From Sclerotiophoma versabilis (Eukaryota > Ascomycota > Dothideomycetes > Pleosporales > Didymellaceae), in NCBI GenBank assembly GCA_012274445.1, contig JAAROD010000049.1, positions 1,178,001-1,242,000 of the forward strand: DNA of 64,000 nucleotides. The letters are read 5' to 3'. Positions 1-10,997 of the stretch are shown here, piece after piece (within the stretch, counting starts at the first letter, position 1; every line of letters begins with the position of its first letter). The position numbers were made by a program, and so were the translations under genes. The notes beneath the pieces are model-generated. The model saw only the letters and a program-made list of their open reading frames with translations, did no database searches and was not told where the DNA came from.

Positions 1-1508
1 TTCCTCGGCCTGGCAGAAGGATCCTCATTGCGAAGGTGGAGACCCAGCGCATAAGCTGAGCGGAGAGCTGTACCGATGATGATCCAAGCTCTTTAGTTGT
101 TAGCACATATCAAGTAACTCAGTGGCTTGCGAGAGTGTCATCTTACCGATTCACCTGTCCAACACACGTGTAGAAGAGCGCAAGAAGTGCAAGCCCCTGG
201 GTCTCAGCCACGTCGGCAAGGCCTGTCGCAAGGCTACTGGCAACATAAGACGTCTCGGCTCTTGCCTGGTACACACGATAGTCGCGTTCATTTGTATGCC
301 CCGGAGCTTTGATTAGAAACAGGTGCCTAGCGCTAATGGCAAACACAAGGTTAAGATTTGCCTGCCACTTCGGACTCAGGCGCGGGGGGTTTCCTTTTTG
401 GAGTGCTGTGTAATAGTGGTGGAGTTGGGTTTCAAAGTTCCTGCGAGACATAATGGGAAACGAGTCGTGTACTGTGTCCATGTAGCAAGAGACGAGTTTC
501 TCGGCAATTACTAGTGGCGGCAGCTCGTGAGGATTGAGAAATGAGTCTACAGTACTAACGCTTTCGTGATTCGTCCAAAAGTAGAAGGAGCTGGTTGGCT
601 CCTTGTATGACGCGTATGGATGTAGCTGCCAAGTCGGATTTGTCTCGTCTGCTCGCTGAAGCTGGATCGCCGCAACCAGTTGTAGCCACCGCACTTCTGA
701 ACTCATGCCAATGAATCCGACTGCGCGCACCTGGCCATCTGCGTGTAAATTGTCGTCGAGAGAATTCAGCCGTTTTGTACCGGGATCGACTGTATGGTGT
801 GTGATCTCGAAGTCATTGTCTGCAGGGGAGTCATAGGCATCGTTGTCGGATACAGGAGTTGGTATCACATCATGACTCTTTGGCTTCTCGTCTTCGATCT
901 ATGCCAATGTGAGTTACTCGGGTTTGGCCAAGAATGTTTTCCGTCATGCAGGAACGCGTACAGTTTCTAAGAGCTCGGTGATTGCGACGTTATCTCTGGC
1001 GGTCGCATAAGATCTCATTGTCTTCAGGAGGCTGACCATCTGTTGGCATCTCTCCGTAGCACTGAATTCGTCAGTTTCAATGCATTTTGCCTCGGATCAA
1101 ATTTTACTTCCATTTTCAGCCTGTCTTTCTTGGCCACAATGTATACACAGTCTTGTTTTGTGGTCTGGCAACGCTCACAGCGTGGCCTGTCACCTGTGCA
1201 CTTTATCTTTTGGGACTGACACTAGATGCGATTGGATGATATCAGCTCTTCTGGTGTCCCTGGGATGAGTGCATTCCATCCAATAGGAGAGACGCAAGTC
1301 TCACTGAGATAAGTGGTAGTCAAGTAGAGGCAATTGCTATCCGCGACTGTTGGTGTTGGCTTACTGCAGTACACGCCCGCGAGACCCGATGTCTAGCTTT
1401 GGCAACGTTTCGACTCTCTTCAGAAGGCTGCATTCGCGAGATTGCGACCTTGCGCTTTCCGATGGCGCTCGTGTATAGATCATTCGGGAAACTCGATACT
1501 GCTGACAT
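1..1508 (-). CDS. Zn2Cys6 fungal transcription factor, 3' end outside window
   Basis: Five exons can be joined: 1365-1508, 1108-1221, 962-1051, 147-898 and 1-90, the last running off the left edge. Exons 1 and 2 together create a complete binuclear zinc cluster: Cys-Thr-Ala-Cys straddles the first intron, followed by six residues, Cys, then the RCERC and DCVY parts. The next exon gives the short helical linker. Exon 4 carries the 'GMSSEVRWLQL' signature and the start of the fungal-specific regulatory domain (FPIMSRRNF), continued across the fourth intron by AWIIIGTALRSAYALGLHL. These are standard marks of a nuclear, DNA-binding pathway regulator. The ATG at 1508 is the nearest start in frame with the cluster. 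The acceptor before 1051 (CGGAG) is unusual but is the one that keeps frame. Target genes cannot be inferred. Confidence 0.85.
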
Positions 1509-2361
1509 TTTAAGCGATAATGTAAAGCTGGGAACACCTTAATTTCGTGTCGGTTGTGGGCATGAAGGGCTGAAATACCGAGCCAAGCAGCGGCCCTTCG
1601 AGGCGATAGGACTGGCTGAGCCTGACAGTCATGTACGCTGTGCGACATCAAGCTCCACTCACCCCGCTTCTGTACACTGTTACCCATGCGAGCGTTGTTC
1701 TGACTGGACGTAGAAGTGATGCGTACTAATGGGCGGTGGAGTCGCACCCAATAAAGAAGCTCGTTTCGATGTCGTGAGAAGTATATATGCATGTGAGCGC
1801 GTCATAATCCTTCACTGAATCTGACTGATTGCGTTCCCGCTCTCTTCCACTCTTTGCATTTTGCGCGATATGCTCATCTTCGACCCTGCTAGAGCCAGTA
1901 TCTCGCGGATCTGGAAGCCTTGGATATCCTTCCGGTCGCAAGTCAATCCACACAACATCTGGACGTCAAGGTTTTTGGGGTACATATCGACTCACAGGCT
2001 CTTCCCGAGAGCGCCTGCATTACGCGTATACCCCAGAGGTCCTCCAATAACCAACGCACATTCGCCCTTGTCTCGCTATCGAAGAGGCTGCTGATGTCTG
2101 CTTCATCAAGTCAAACTTTGAAACCTCGAGAAATCAGTAAAAAAACTGCTCCAATTACAAGTCATGATTGCGGACAAGGTCTGATGCGTATCGACTACGA
2201 TATGCGTTGCTGTATGGCTTATCAGCTCGACATGATGAGAAGAACGTATGGGCATCGCTTTACCAACTCAACCGAAACGTGTCTGCCTATTTCCCCGACA
2301 TTCGTCAGAGTGGAATTGTCACACCTCCAGATCACTTTTTTTCAGTAGATTCCGTTCTTCC
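1509..2361. other. Intergenic stretch with no clear gene
   Basis: This stretch lies upstream of the Zn2Cys6 gene and should hold its promoter. One plus-strand reading at about 2168-2362 looks protein-like (for example LRYALLYGLSARHDEKNVW) but has no recognisable family and no convincing flanking exons. It may be a relic exon. Nothing else was seen. Confidence 0.4.
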
Positions 2362-2891
2362 CTAAGATGAATCAAGCAGACAAACCAGTTCTTTAAACCC
2401 CGTAGCCTTTGCAACATTCAAAGGCGTCTGGTTTCTTGAATCTCTGGCGTTACGGTCCGCATGTTTCTGAAGCAAACATTGGACAACATCAAGCTTGCCA
2501 GTTTCAGTCGCTTGATGCAGTGGGGCACTAAAGCCTTTGAAAGATCCATGGTTCAAGAAGACGAGTGTCTTGCACATTGCGGCCCATCAAGAGGTGCTCA
2601 TTTAGCGGTGAGTGTGTCCAGCACTACGATGACGTCTTGATCTCGCTCAATAGTACGATGTGCCAAATGTTCCTTATCGATCGACACCCGATCAAGCAGG
2701 AATTGATATGTTGAAACCGCAGCACAACGAGCCGCAAAAGATAATGGTGTGAGGGCTAGACAACACCTCGCATCGGGATTTGCCCCATGGTCAGAAAACC
2801 AATTAGTCATATCAGGGCCATGAACGAGGCTTCTAGGAAATGTAAGCTGGTATTCGCTCATCAAGTTCTGTTCGGATCCACGCAAGCGCTG
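2362..2891 (-). pseudogene. Decayed ankyrin-repeat protein gene
   Basis: Minus-strand readings reproduce a common fungal ankyrin arrangement: a 'GPDMTNWFSDHGANPDAR' segment, then 'LTPLSFAAR', a 'HRTIERDQDVIVVLDTLTAK' segment and, in another frame, 'SAPLHQATETGKLDVVQCLL' followed by a terminal repeat ending at 2362. In this family the middle part normally reads on as LLEKGAPL. Here a TGA stop sits just where the Gly should be (near 2600), the reading continues as APLDGPQ, and the frame then shifts before the last repeat. A stop plus a frameshift inside the repeats, with no intron that repairs both, argues for a dead gene. The upstream edge abuts a 13-base G run at 2891-2903. Sequencing error near that run is possible but would not explain the breaks further in. 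Confidence 0.65.
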
Positions 2892-4520
2892 GGGGGGGGG
2901 GGGCAGAACGTATACAGTGGCTCATTCAGACCCAATCCGCTTTCGAGAAAAGCCTCCAAGACCTCTTTTGACCTGGTGTGAAGTGCCTGCAGCACGTACA
3001 CATGATGTATAACCAATCCTCGAGACAGTAGGAGCATGACAATCTTGGACCGAGTTCACTGATCAACTGCAAGCGGGACAGGCCCTAGTTCAGGTACTGG
3101 ATCACCGTTGTAAAGACAGGTGCCAAAATTGGCGTGGAAACTAGTACTGACGTGGTTGTTTTCGAGGATTTCATAATGCACAACCTTGCAGGCGCCAGAA
3201 TTTCACTAGATGGAAGAACGTGAGTTGGGAATGGCGACGGAAAGTTCATTCTGTCCCGTGCCGAGTTGTAGAACCTGTTCAACCTCGTTAACAGCTGCAA
3301 TCGCTGCACTGCAAACGTACTACAAATGTGTGTGAGTGGGTCAATGGTATCTTGTTGTTGCATGACGAGAAGGTGATCGTCGTGCTGTGCCGCAAAACAT
3401 GGTGCTTGGCGCCAGGCCGCACTAACTAATATATGCCTCTCAAGTCGTTCCTTTAGCCACACTGCCTGAATCTCAAGACTCATCACGTATCCTATACAGC
3501 GGCAGTCTTCGTTGCCTCACCTTCAGGTCAACTATAGCTGGCGCATTCTTTCGAGCCTCATAAAGGGCACACAAATTCACCCCTGGGCATTCTTACATAA
3601 TCAACCAACACAAAGACAAGTCTGTTAGTAGTGCAACTTTACCAGACAGTTAGTCCACTTGGCCAGACAGAGGCGGCTAGTCGGGTGGTGGTTGTACTCC
3701 TGAGAGAGGCTGAATTGTGCCTTTCACTGAAAAACCAGCCATCGAGTAATTACCGATGACACAAGTGCGAACGCCAAATGTCGCGCATACCATAGACGTT
3801 GACCTTGACGTATTGTCAATGAACTCTCATCCCGGTTTAGGCAGGACAAGGTTTGATGAATGTCCCATGGTCGTATGTGAGAAGTACGACTGAAACACGT
3901 GTAGATGCTTGATAGTTTGGTCAGGACTCAGGACAGAGTATCCTCAGGTGTACTTCGCTGAACAGGAGCGAGCTCATCTCCTACCCGTACATTGTCAGTG
4001 ACCATCCCTTCCCTTTGTATGAGTCACCTGCGCCACATTGTCTAATTCCTGTGTAATTCTGTCCTCTTGTGCTTAACTGTGCCACGTCTTGCACCCCACG
4101 CAACTACGAGCATGGACCGCTCAGTGGCTCGGTGCGGCGTTGATAGGGCGCGAATAAACAAACAATTGAGGATGAGCTCATCTTGCGATATTATCGGTTT
4201 GATCTGGACTGTGTTTGATCGTCATGCGGTACGTGGAAGATCATCGAGCAAAGGGCATCGCAGGAATTCCGGCCGGCCGATGGGTCTTCACGTGCAGAAA
4301 CGGCTGGCGGTGCCGGTGCTGCGCCAATGACGCACGCGGCCACAATCGACCCCTGCCGCGCGATCGAAGCGGCAGGTCCCTTAGAAGTTTGACGTCCGCG
4401 ATGGCTGCGCAGTTCCAATCTGCCATCCCACACCGCAAGAGTTGGCTCTGCTGCAAGATCCCCCGCATCTGCATGGTCTGAAATCGTATTTGTATATATT
4501 TCTCCGTCCCCACCACCTCC
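2892..4520. other. Gene-poor stretch between ankyrin relic and phosphotransferase
   Basis: Contains a 13-nt G homopolymer (2891-2903) and an isolated minus-strand frame at 3085-3486 (134 codons, begins MSLEIQAVWLKERLERH) with no recognisable domain. That frame could be an upstream exon of the dead ankyrin gene or chance. The last few hundred bases should be the promoter of the phosphotransferase gene; a CT-rich leader runs up to 4520. Confidence 0.4.
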
Positions 4521-6100
4521 ATGTCGCTTCCTCTCCCCGTCACCAGCCCCAAGATGCCGCCGAGCAAAGGTGCGATCTCCCTTGCGACTCTCCGCTCGCC
4601 CACGGAATTGTTTGCTGATCACCACAGACACGGCGAAGCACGAATGCGTCTCCGAGGATGCGCTGCAGCATCTGAAGACGTATAAATACTCGAGCGTCGA
4701 CAAATCCTTCATCTCGCGCTACATCCTCAAGCACTACGTACGCCCCCTGCAAACAACGATAGCGACTGCGCGCGACCTGACACGACCTGACACGACCTAG
4801 TGGAATGGCTTCGTGGAGCTGCTTCCCATGTGGATTGCGCCCAATCTCGTCACATTGCTAGGCTTCTTCTTCATTCTTGGGAATGTCGCATTGCTGGAAA
4901 TCTACATACCGGATCTGGTCGGACCGGTCAGTCCGCCTCGAAATGTGTCTGTGATATGACAGCAAGCTCACGAGCAGTACAGGCACCGTCGTGGGTATAC
5001 TACAGCTTCGCATTCGGCATGTGGATGTACTCCACCATGGACAACGTCGACGGCAAGCAAGCGCGCCGCACCGGAACTTCGAGCCCACTCGGAGAGCTCT
5101 TCGAGTACGTGGCCCAAGCCTAGCGCGCCAAACCCCAAACTGACCGCGACCCAGCCACGGGATAGACTCTTTGAACTGCACTCTGGCTAGTCTTTTGGAG
5201 ACAGCAGCTGTCGGATACGGCTCAACTAAGATTGGCGCCTTCACTGCTCTTGTGCCCGTGCTACCCATGTTCCTGTCCACTTGGGAGACATACCACACGC
5301 ATACGCTATATCTTGGATATTTCAACGGCCCCACAGGTTTGTCATCTTGCAGCCCTCTCCCGCACAGAAACTGACACATTGTAGAGGGATTGATTCTCGC
5401 ATGCACCTTCATCTGTATGTCTGGCTACTTCGGTCCTGAGATTTGGTCAACTCCTCTGGCGCATTATTTTCCTTCCTACCAGGCTGAGATCGGCAACGTC
5501 ACCTTGAAGGAGCTATGGGTTCCCATCATCCTATTCACCTTCTTCGTTGCCCACGTGCCGGCCTGTCTGGTGAATGTTGCCAAGGCACGCCGCTCCAGAA
5601 ACCAGCCTTTCCTCCCAACCATCTACGAGTGGACTCCTCTGGTCATCTTCACTGTATGTACAATGGCTTGGCTTGGGTCCCCATACTCGCACCTGCTCGA
5701 AGATAACCACCTGGTGTTGTACTGCCTAACCATGTCCTTGGTCTTTGGGCGCATGACGACCAAGATTATCTTGGCCCATCTTACTCACCAGCCGTTCCCA
5801 TACTGGACCATCATGCTTGCGCCCATGATTGGAGGCGCCTTGCTCGTTAATCACCCATACTTTACCATCCCTGGCACGACGTTTGGACCCCTATCTGCGA
5901 AGACCGAGTTGTGGTACCTGCGTGCCTACTTTATCTTTGCAGCTGTTGTGTACGGCCGCTGGGCCCACCTTGTCATCACGAGCATCTGCAACTACCTCGG
6001 CATCAACTGCTTGACCATCCCCAAGCAGACAAGGGAGAAGATTGCTAAATCCAACGGCGCCGCCAATGGTACGTACCCCGAGAAGGGCCGTACCGATTAA
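4521..6100 (+). CDS. EPT1: Choline/ethanolamine phosphotransferase (CDP-alcohol phosphatidyltransferase)
   Basis: Transfers phosphocholine or phosphoethanolamine from the CDP-alcohol to diacylglycerol, the last step of the Kennedy pathway, in ER/Golgi membranes. Six exons: 4521-4569, 4628-4737, 4801-4926, 4983-5104, 5155-5336, 5385-6100, giving 434 aa. The catalytic signature DG-x2-AR-x8-G-x3-D-x3-D is complete (DGKQARR through GELFDHGID); its third Asp is created by the exon 4/5 junction, which supports the model. The N-terminus has the family's LKTYKYSSVDKS and APNLVTL elements, and several hydrophobic segments follow. An in-frame ATG at 4554 would give 423 aa. Intron 2 holds a short imperfect ACACGACCTG repeat. 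Sequence alone does not settle whether it is the choline (CPT1) or ethanolamine (EPT1) enzyme; the symbol is a family-level choice. Confidence 0.93.
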
Positions 6101-6946
6101 TCGTTGAACAAAAAACACTCTGATCGCGAAAGCGTTCATCGCCTTTCTCGAAAACGAATAGACACGACGGTGCAACCCACCATTTTCTGCATGCATGCCT
6201 TGGCGCACTCTGGGGTCACGATAGACTTGACGCAACATACCACTTCGATGCCGCTTTGACCCGTAATGATTTTTGCATTTTTGGATACTTACTATTTTTA
6301 CATAATATTTGGAGAGGAGACGCAGTCTTCAATAGAAGCGGTTGGACCTGGATACTGGCTGTAATGTTGCATATCATGGGAGGAGGTACGTTTGCACGGC
6401 GGTATATTTTTAAATGCACATCGCACACTAGCGAGAAGGGCATTTGGAAGATGTGCATGGAGCATAGCCCACCAAGAAGCCGAATCTGTAACAACTACAG
6501 GGCTGAGCCCCCGCATCCACCAATGAGAACCCAGCTCCTGCACGTTCGCCCTCGATCGGTCTTGATACCCTGGCGTTTGCTTCTAACTTTGTTGTGAATG
6601 GTTCACGCACCGCATCGTAGATCTTTTCTTACAATCAGGAGGGATGACTAAACCACGAACCTGCGGAGTGACGCACGCTTGCGACACAGCCCTGTTCTGA
6701 GGCTCAATACAACCCCGAGGCTGACGTGCTGGCGTAGGGCCTACCGGCGCAGCTCCATCCCTTAGGTGTGGGGGCGGGCTGAGACTGGCAACCTTCACAT
6801 GAAGGCTACTGAGCAAACAAAAGCTGCGATCGGTTTCCGCGCAGCTCGTGTACTTTCTGCGACTTGCACAAAGACATCGCAAGCACACACCAGCTTTCAT
6901 AAAGTCGAGCGCTGCGCATCAACCCATCCTCGCGCTGACACCAATC
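6101..6946. other. Intergenic: 3' region of phosphotransferase and promoter of membrane-protein gene
   Basis: Both flanking genes read rightwards. No conserved frame, RNA gene or repeat was recognised; the short frames on both strands look like chance. Confidence 0.6.
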
Positions 6947-8365
6947 ATGGGTTGGAAAATACTTGACTGCGCTGAGTCAACGTGTGAGACAAATAGGACT
7001 TCTGTACCGGCAGATCCAGATGTTGCTGGCATCGGTGTATGATTCCACAGGGATAGATTTACATAATACTGACAACCTCCACAGATTATTGTCGGTTTTC
7101 TGTCTACGACATGTCTCGCGTTCTTGATCGCTTTCACAGTGCTCTTCTTAGATCGCTTCGAAGAAATCGTCAACTTCTTCAGAAGACGTTTTATGAAGGA
7201 CAAAGCTACGTACGAGCAGAATCAGGATGCACAGCACCAAGAGGGCCCGTATTGGAGGAGTGTCGCTTTCTGGTCAACGGTGCTAAGCAAGAACCTCCTC
7301 GCATTTTCTGACACTCAACTTCTCACCGGTCTCGCCATTCAGTTCACCGCGATGATCAAACATTGCTCAATGTCCGTCTATCATTTCAGAATCGTCGTCG
7401 ACCTTGCTTTCCTCACCACTGTCACGCACCTACTCACCGTTATCGCACTGCGAAACTACTTTGTCAAGAACAAATGGATCAACTTACCGCGCATCTTCTT
7501 CATGTTGGCGAACCTTGCACTCTTGGGCTACACATCTTTTGTCGCATACTCTTACGACCTTGCTGATATACAACTGTCCGACCCACTAACTTGCTTCTTC
7601 CAGAAGGATCGCCCACGTTTCTCCGCTGCCTTTGGTGGAAAGTGGGCTGCTCTCCTTGTTGGCGCCATTGGTGGACACGCTGCTGTCATAGCAGCTATGT
7701 ACTGGCTTAAAGATCCTACCAAAAGCGACAAGAAGGGGAAGTGGTATTGGTACATCTGGTACTTTGGCGCTGTGTTTCGTACGTGGATTGTTGCACCCGC
7801 TTATGCCATCTACGGGATCTACATGGCTAGTGATGGGTTGTCGGAGACTCAGGCACTCGGCAACCCACCCAAAGGCGTCAATATCGCAGGCAGCGAGAAT
7901 GCCTGGAACTTTGGTCAGTTTCTGCCTGTGCTGTTGCTTGCTCTACCAATATTTGCTGGATGGGAAAGCTTCTGGGAAGAGAAGGACGAGGATCGAGATA
8001 ACCGATTCGGACGACACGGCGCGAGAAGATCGAGGAATACATTGGGGATGCAATCCTTTGAGATGGGCCACCATCAGCAGAAGGCAAAGTACTGTCACTC
8101 TAGGGATCCTTCGGTGGACGAGCAGCGTATCGAGAGCAGCGGGCGAAGCCCTGCGAACACGCCACGGATGAGCCCTCATGCTTCGCCGCGCCTTGGTTCC
8201 ACATCTGAAGGCACCTCGACTCTACACCCTTCGCCCGGTTCTGACATGCTGTTATCGGTACCATTACTAGCATCAAACCCCGGTCTTGGGCTCAACTTCA
8301 GTAGACCGACTCCACCAAGAACTCCACCTAGAAGCCCATCAAGGCCTCGCGGTAGCACACCCTGA
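6947..8365 (+). CDS. Polytopic membrane protein of unknown function
   Basis: Two exons (6947-7036 and 7085-8365) give 456 aa. The N-terminal 30 residues are polar and Cys-containing. The join completes a hydrophobic segment, IIVGFLSTTCLAFLIAF. About six further membrane segments follow, among them RIVVDLAFLTTVTHLLTVI, RIFFMLANLALLGYTSFV, a Gly/Ala-rich segment near WAALLVGAIGGHAAVIAA, and one around FLPVLLLALPIFAGW, for roughly seven in all. The C-terminal ~120 residues are cytosolic-looking: charged, then Ser/Pro-rich with SP/TP sites, as in a phosphorylated tail. The topology resembles the many uncharacterised seven-helix proteins of filamentous fungi, but no specific family signature was recognised and no function is proposed. 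It lies tail-to-tail with the glycosidase gene, 135 nt apart. Confidence 0.85.
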
Positions 8366-8500
8366 GGACACCGGACCGCCGCATGTCTGCAAAAAGTTGA
8401 GCTCACGCTAGAGGCAGTGGCGAGCTTTGGAATAAGAGTGGAGGAAACAGTACGCACCGTGTACCTGAGGACTCTCGTTGTTGCAGTACAGAAGTGTGTA

Positions 8501-9715
8501 TCATGCTGCACCGCTTCCACCACGGACGGAATTCAAAATCGCAGCAATCCGTACATTCCAATTACGCCACGCAGCGTACATTAGCACCACGAACGCCTGG
8601 CCCTCAGGACTTGGACCGCCCAAAGGCGTTCTCTGACTTTCCTCGAGAGCATTGACGATTGGTGCAGCGATACCAGTCTCAGTATCAATGCACCGACGCA
8701 CTATATCCGCTTTCCACAAGACCCAGTCCATGTACTTGGTTCCGAAGATCTTAGGCTCCAGTACAGCCATCCTGAACACAGTAGCAGCTATCAACGCCGT
8801 ACCAGCTACCTCACCCCACCACGTCTCATCGCCAAGATAGTTGCACAGTAGACCAGAGTCATCAGTATCTTCATCCATTGCACCACGCACGATACCTTCA
8901 ATCATCTCCGCCAACGCGCTCTGCTCTTCCTGCATCTGCTCCGCAAACCTCGAGCTCCGCACTGTAGCAAGCACCCTCGCCATTCCTGCCGCAGCCCACC
9001 CATTTGATGTACTCCAGTATCCCTCATCATCTTCTTCACGCTCTCCAGGCATATGATCACCCACACTCGCAATATGCTTCCACAATCCCTTCTCCGTTCC
9101 TAGCATCTCGCAATACAGACGACACTGGCGCACAGCTTCCCGCACCAATCCCTCATCATCTTTATACACGCCATAGTACGCAAAGAAGGGTGGAACCATG
9201 TAGAGGAAGTCTGCCCACGCGGACGCGAATGCTTCACGGTGCGAGATAGCGCCATTTGGAAGACGAGCAGCGGTATTCAGCAGGCGGTCAATCTGACGTT
9301 GTACAGCTGCGAGATAGATGTCACCAGGATCCACGGAGCTGAGGAGAAGCGCTGGGATGCCGAGAGAGGCTGGATCGGTTGACGAGCCTATATACAGGCA
9401 TTAGACAGAGGCGTAGAGGTTAAACACGAGCGGTTTGCGGATGTTACCGTTGCCTTCACAGAGGGTGGTGCTGCCTGTGCGGATGAATGGTTGGATGTAT
9501 TTCAATGCGTAGACTTCCTCGGTGAGGTCTAATAGATGCTTTTGATGCTGTGATACTGGGCTGTCGAAGACGGTGAGGGAGGGGTTTTGGTATTCTAGAA
9601 GAGCTTCGAAGACAACGCCGTATTCCCAGCTGTGCGATGCTGTGGTCTGCGCTTGGACAAGCACTTTTTCTATTAATGGGATTGGTATGGACTCAAACGT
9701 AGTTGGCTGAGACAT
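8501..9715 (-). CDS. Six-hairpin glycosidase, GH88/GH105 (unsaturated rhamnogalacturonyl hydrolase-like)
   Basis: Two exons, 9448-9715 and 8501-9387, give 384 aa. The protein has the alpha/alpha-barrel look of YteR-type enzymes, which remove the unsaturated uronic acid left by pectate or rhamnogalacturonan lyases. Visible signs are ADFLYMVPPFFAYYG in the first third, the WSTSNGWAAAGMARVL helix in the middle, and a C-terminal GPSPEGQAFVVLMYAAWR. The intron join restores a continuous GSSTDPASLGIPALLL segment. No signal peptide is visible at the ATG at 9715 (MSQPTTFESIPIP), which suggests an intracellular enzyme acting on imported oligosaccharides. The exact substrate and the choice between GH88 and GH105 are not settled here. 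Confidence 0.85.
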
Positions 9716-10997
9716 CGTAATAGTATTGCAGTCGCTTTTGGGGTCTGTGAGGCTGATGAGTTATCGAAACCGTAGCAGTTTTTACGGTGGAACAAGGTAT
9801 TGGTCGTCAAGACTACAGGTACTCAAACGTCGTGTACAGGCTTAAACCGGCGACAATTGTAATTGGATAGTTTCGAATGAAGTTTTAATGCGTGTGCATG
9901 GCGTTGGAGAGTATTTGTCCTTGCCGTAAGTGAAGGTTGCGAGCTTCATCGCGGGGTTGCATCGTTGTGACGTCCGACGTGTGCATACCGCGTGTGCATC
10001 TTGACCTTTTCTAAACGCCGCGGCCCCGAACTTGGGCTCAATCAGACCAAGAGTCTTGTACGCGGAGTAGTATCTCTCGGCGTTTGCAATTAGTCCGCGC
10101 TGGACGGCCTAAGTGTTTCGCGTTTGCTGCTTTGGGTGCAACTGTAGATATCGTATCTCCAGCTAGCGAAAACTCCACTGATAAGCCAAGATAAAATTGT
10201 GATGATCACGTCTCTGCAGATACTTGATACGAATCAGATCCTGCTTGGAATCCTTCAAGGTAGCTTCCTTCCGGTCTTGTTGTTTCCGCTTCCACGATCA
10301 GCTGCTTCCGGCCGCCGAGGAAAAATCGGCCTTCCCCGCGTTCCCCAGGACCCACGAGCACTTTCAAACTTTGACCCTATGTTCCAGCATATGGATCCAC
10401 AAGCCACATGTCGGATGCTAGCAGGCTTCTCGAACACCATTTCCAGCCATGGGTTGAGCCTCAAAGGTCCATTCCGACAGAAACCGAGCTCTCCGATAGC
10501 GCACTGTTCAAATGGCGCTACGAGACCACTGTTCGCTCGCGTCTGATGCTCGCATAAACTCGGCCTTGGAAGTTCACTTGGACACCAGTGCCAGAAATCG
10601 CAACTTTCACCTCGAACCATCAGGCATCTTTTCCCGCAAGATTTGGGGTTGTACGTAACGATAATTGGCTGCAGTCTGGGGAATCTGGCGCATGGTTGCA
10701 GCATCCCTGTTGTGGTCACAATGGAAGCGACCTGCCCTTACCGGTTCGAGGTGTGGGATGCACACAGCAGCCAAGATGTCGGCATATCAGCGTCTGACGT
10801 GCTGGGCGATTTGCTTGAAAATCTCTGCTTGAGCACCCTGCCACCAGACTCACGACGATTGGCGATCGTATAAGAGTATCCAAGTCGCCGCTGCTTGTGA
10901 AAGAGTGTAGGCAGGACTGGTAACGCCGAGCATTGTCCCACCAGATTCCCGCCTCCCCTTGGCATAGCTACACAGATCTGCCACATTTATCTTCAAA
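9716..10997. other. Divergent promoter region between glycosidase and permease genes
   Basis: About 1.3 kb serving two divergently transcribed genes. Overlapping short frames on both strands at 10199-10719 have no recognisable protein content. No repeat or RNA gene was seen. Confidence 0.55.

Noticed and set aside
4191..4712. Minus-strand frames over the start of the phosphotransferase gene
   Set aside because: No family signature, and they overlap well-supported exons and promoter on the other strand.
10199..10719. Overlapping frames on both strands
   Set aside because: No recognisable protein content; consistent with chance open frames in promoter sequence.
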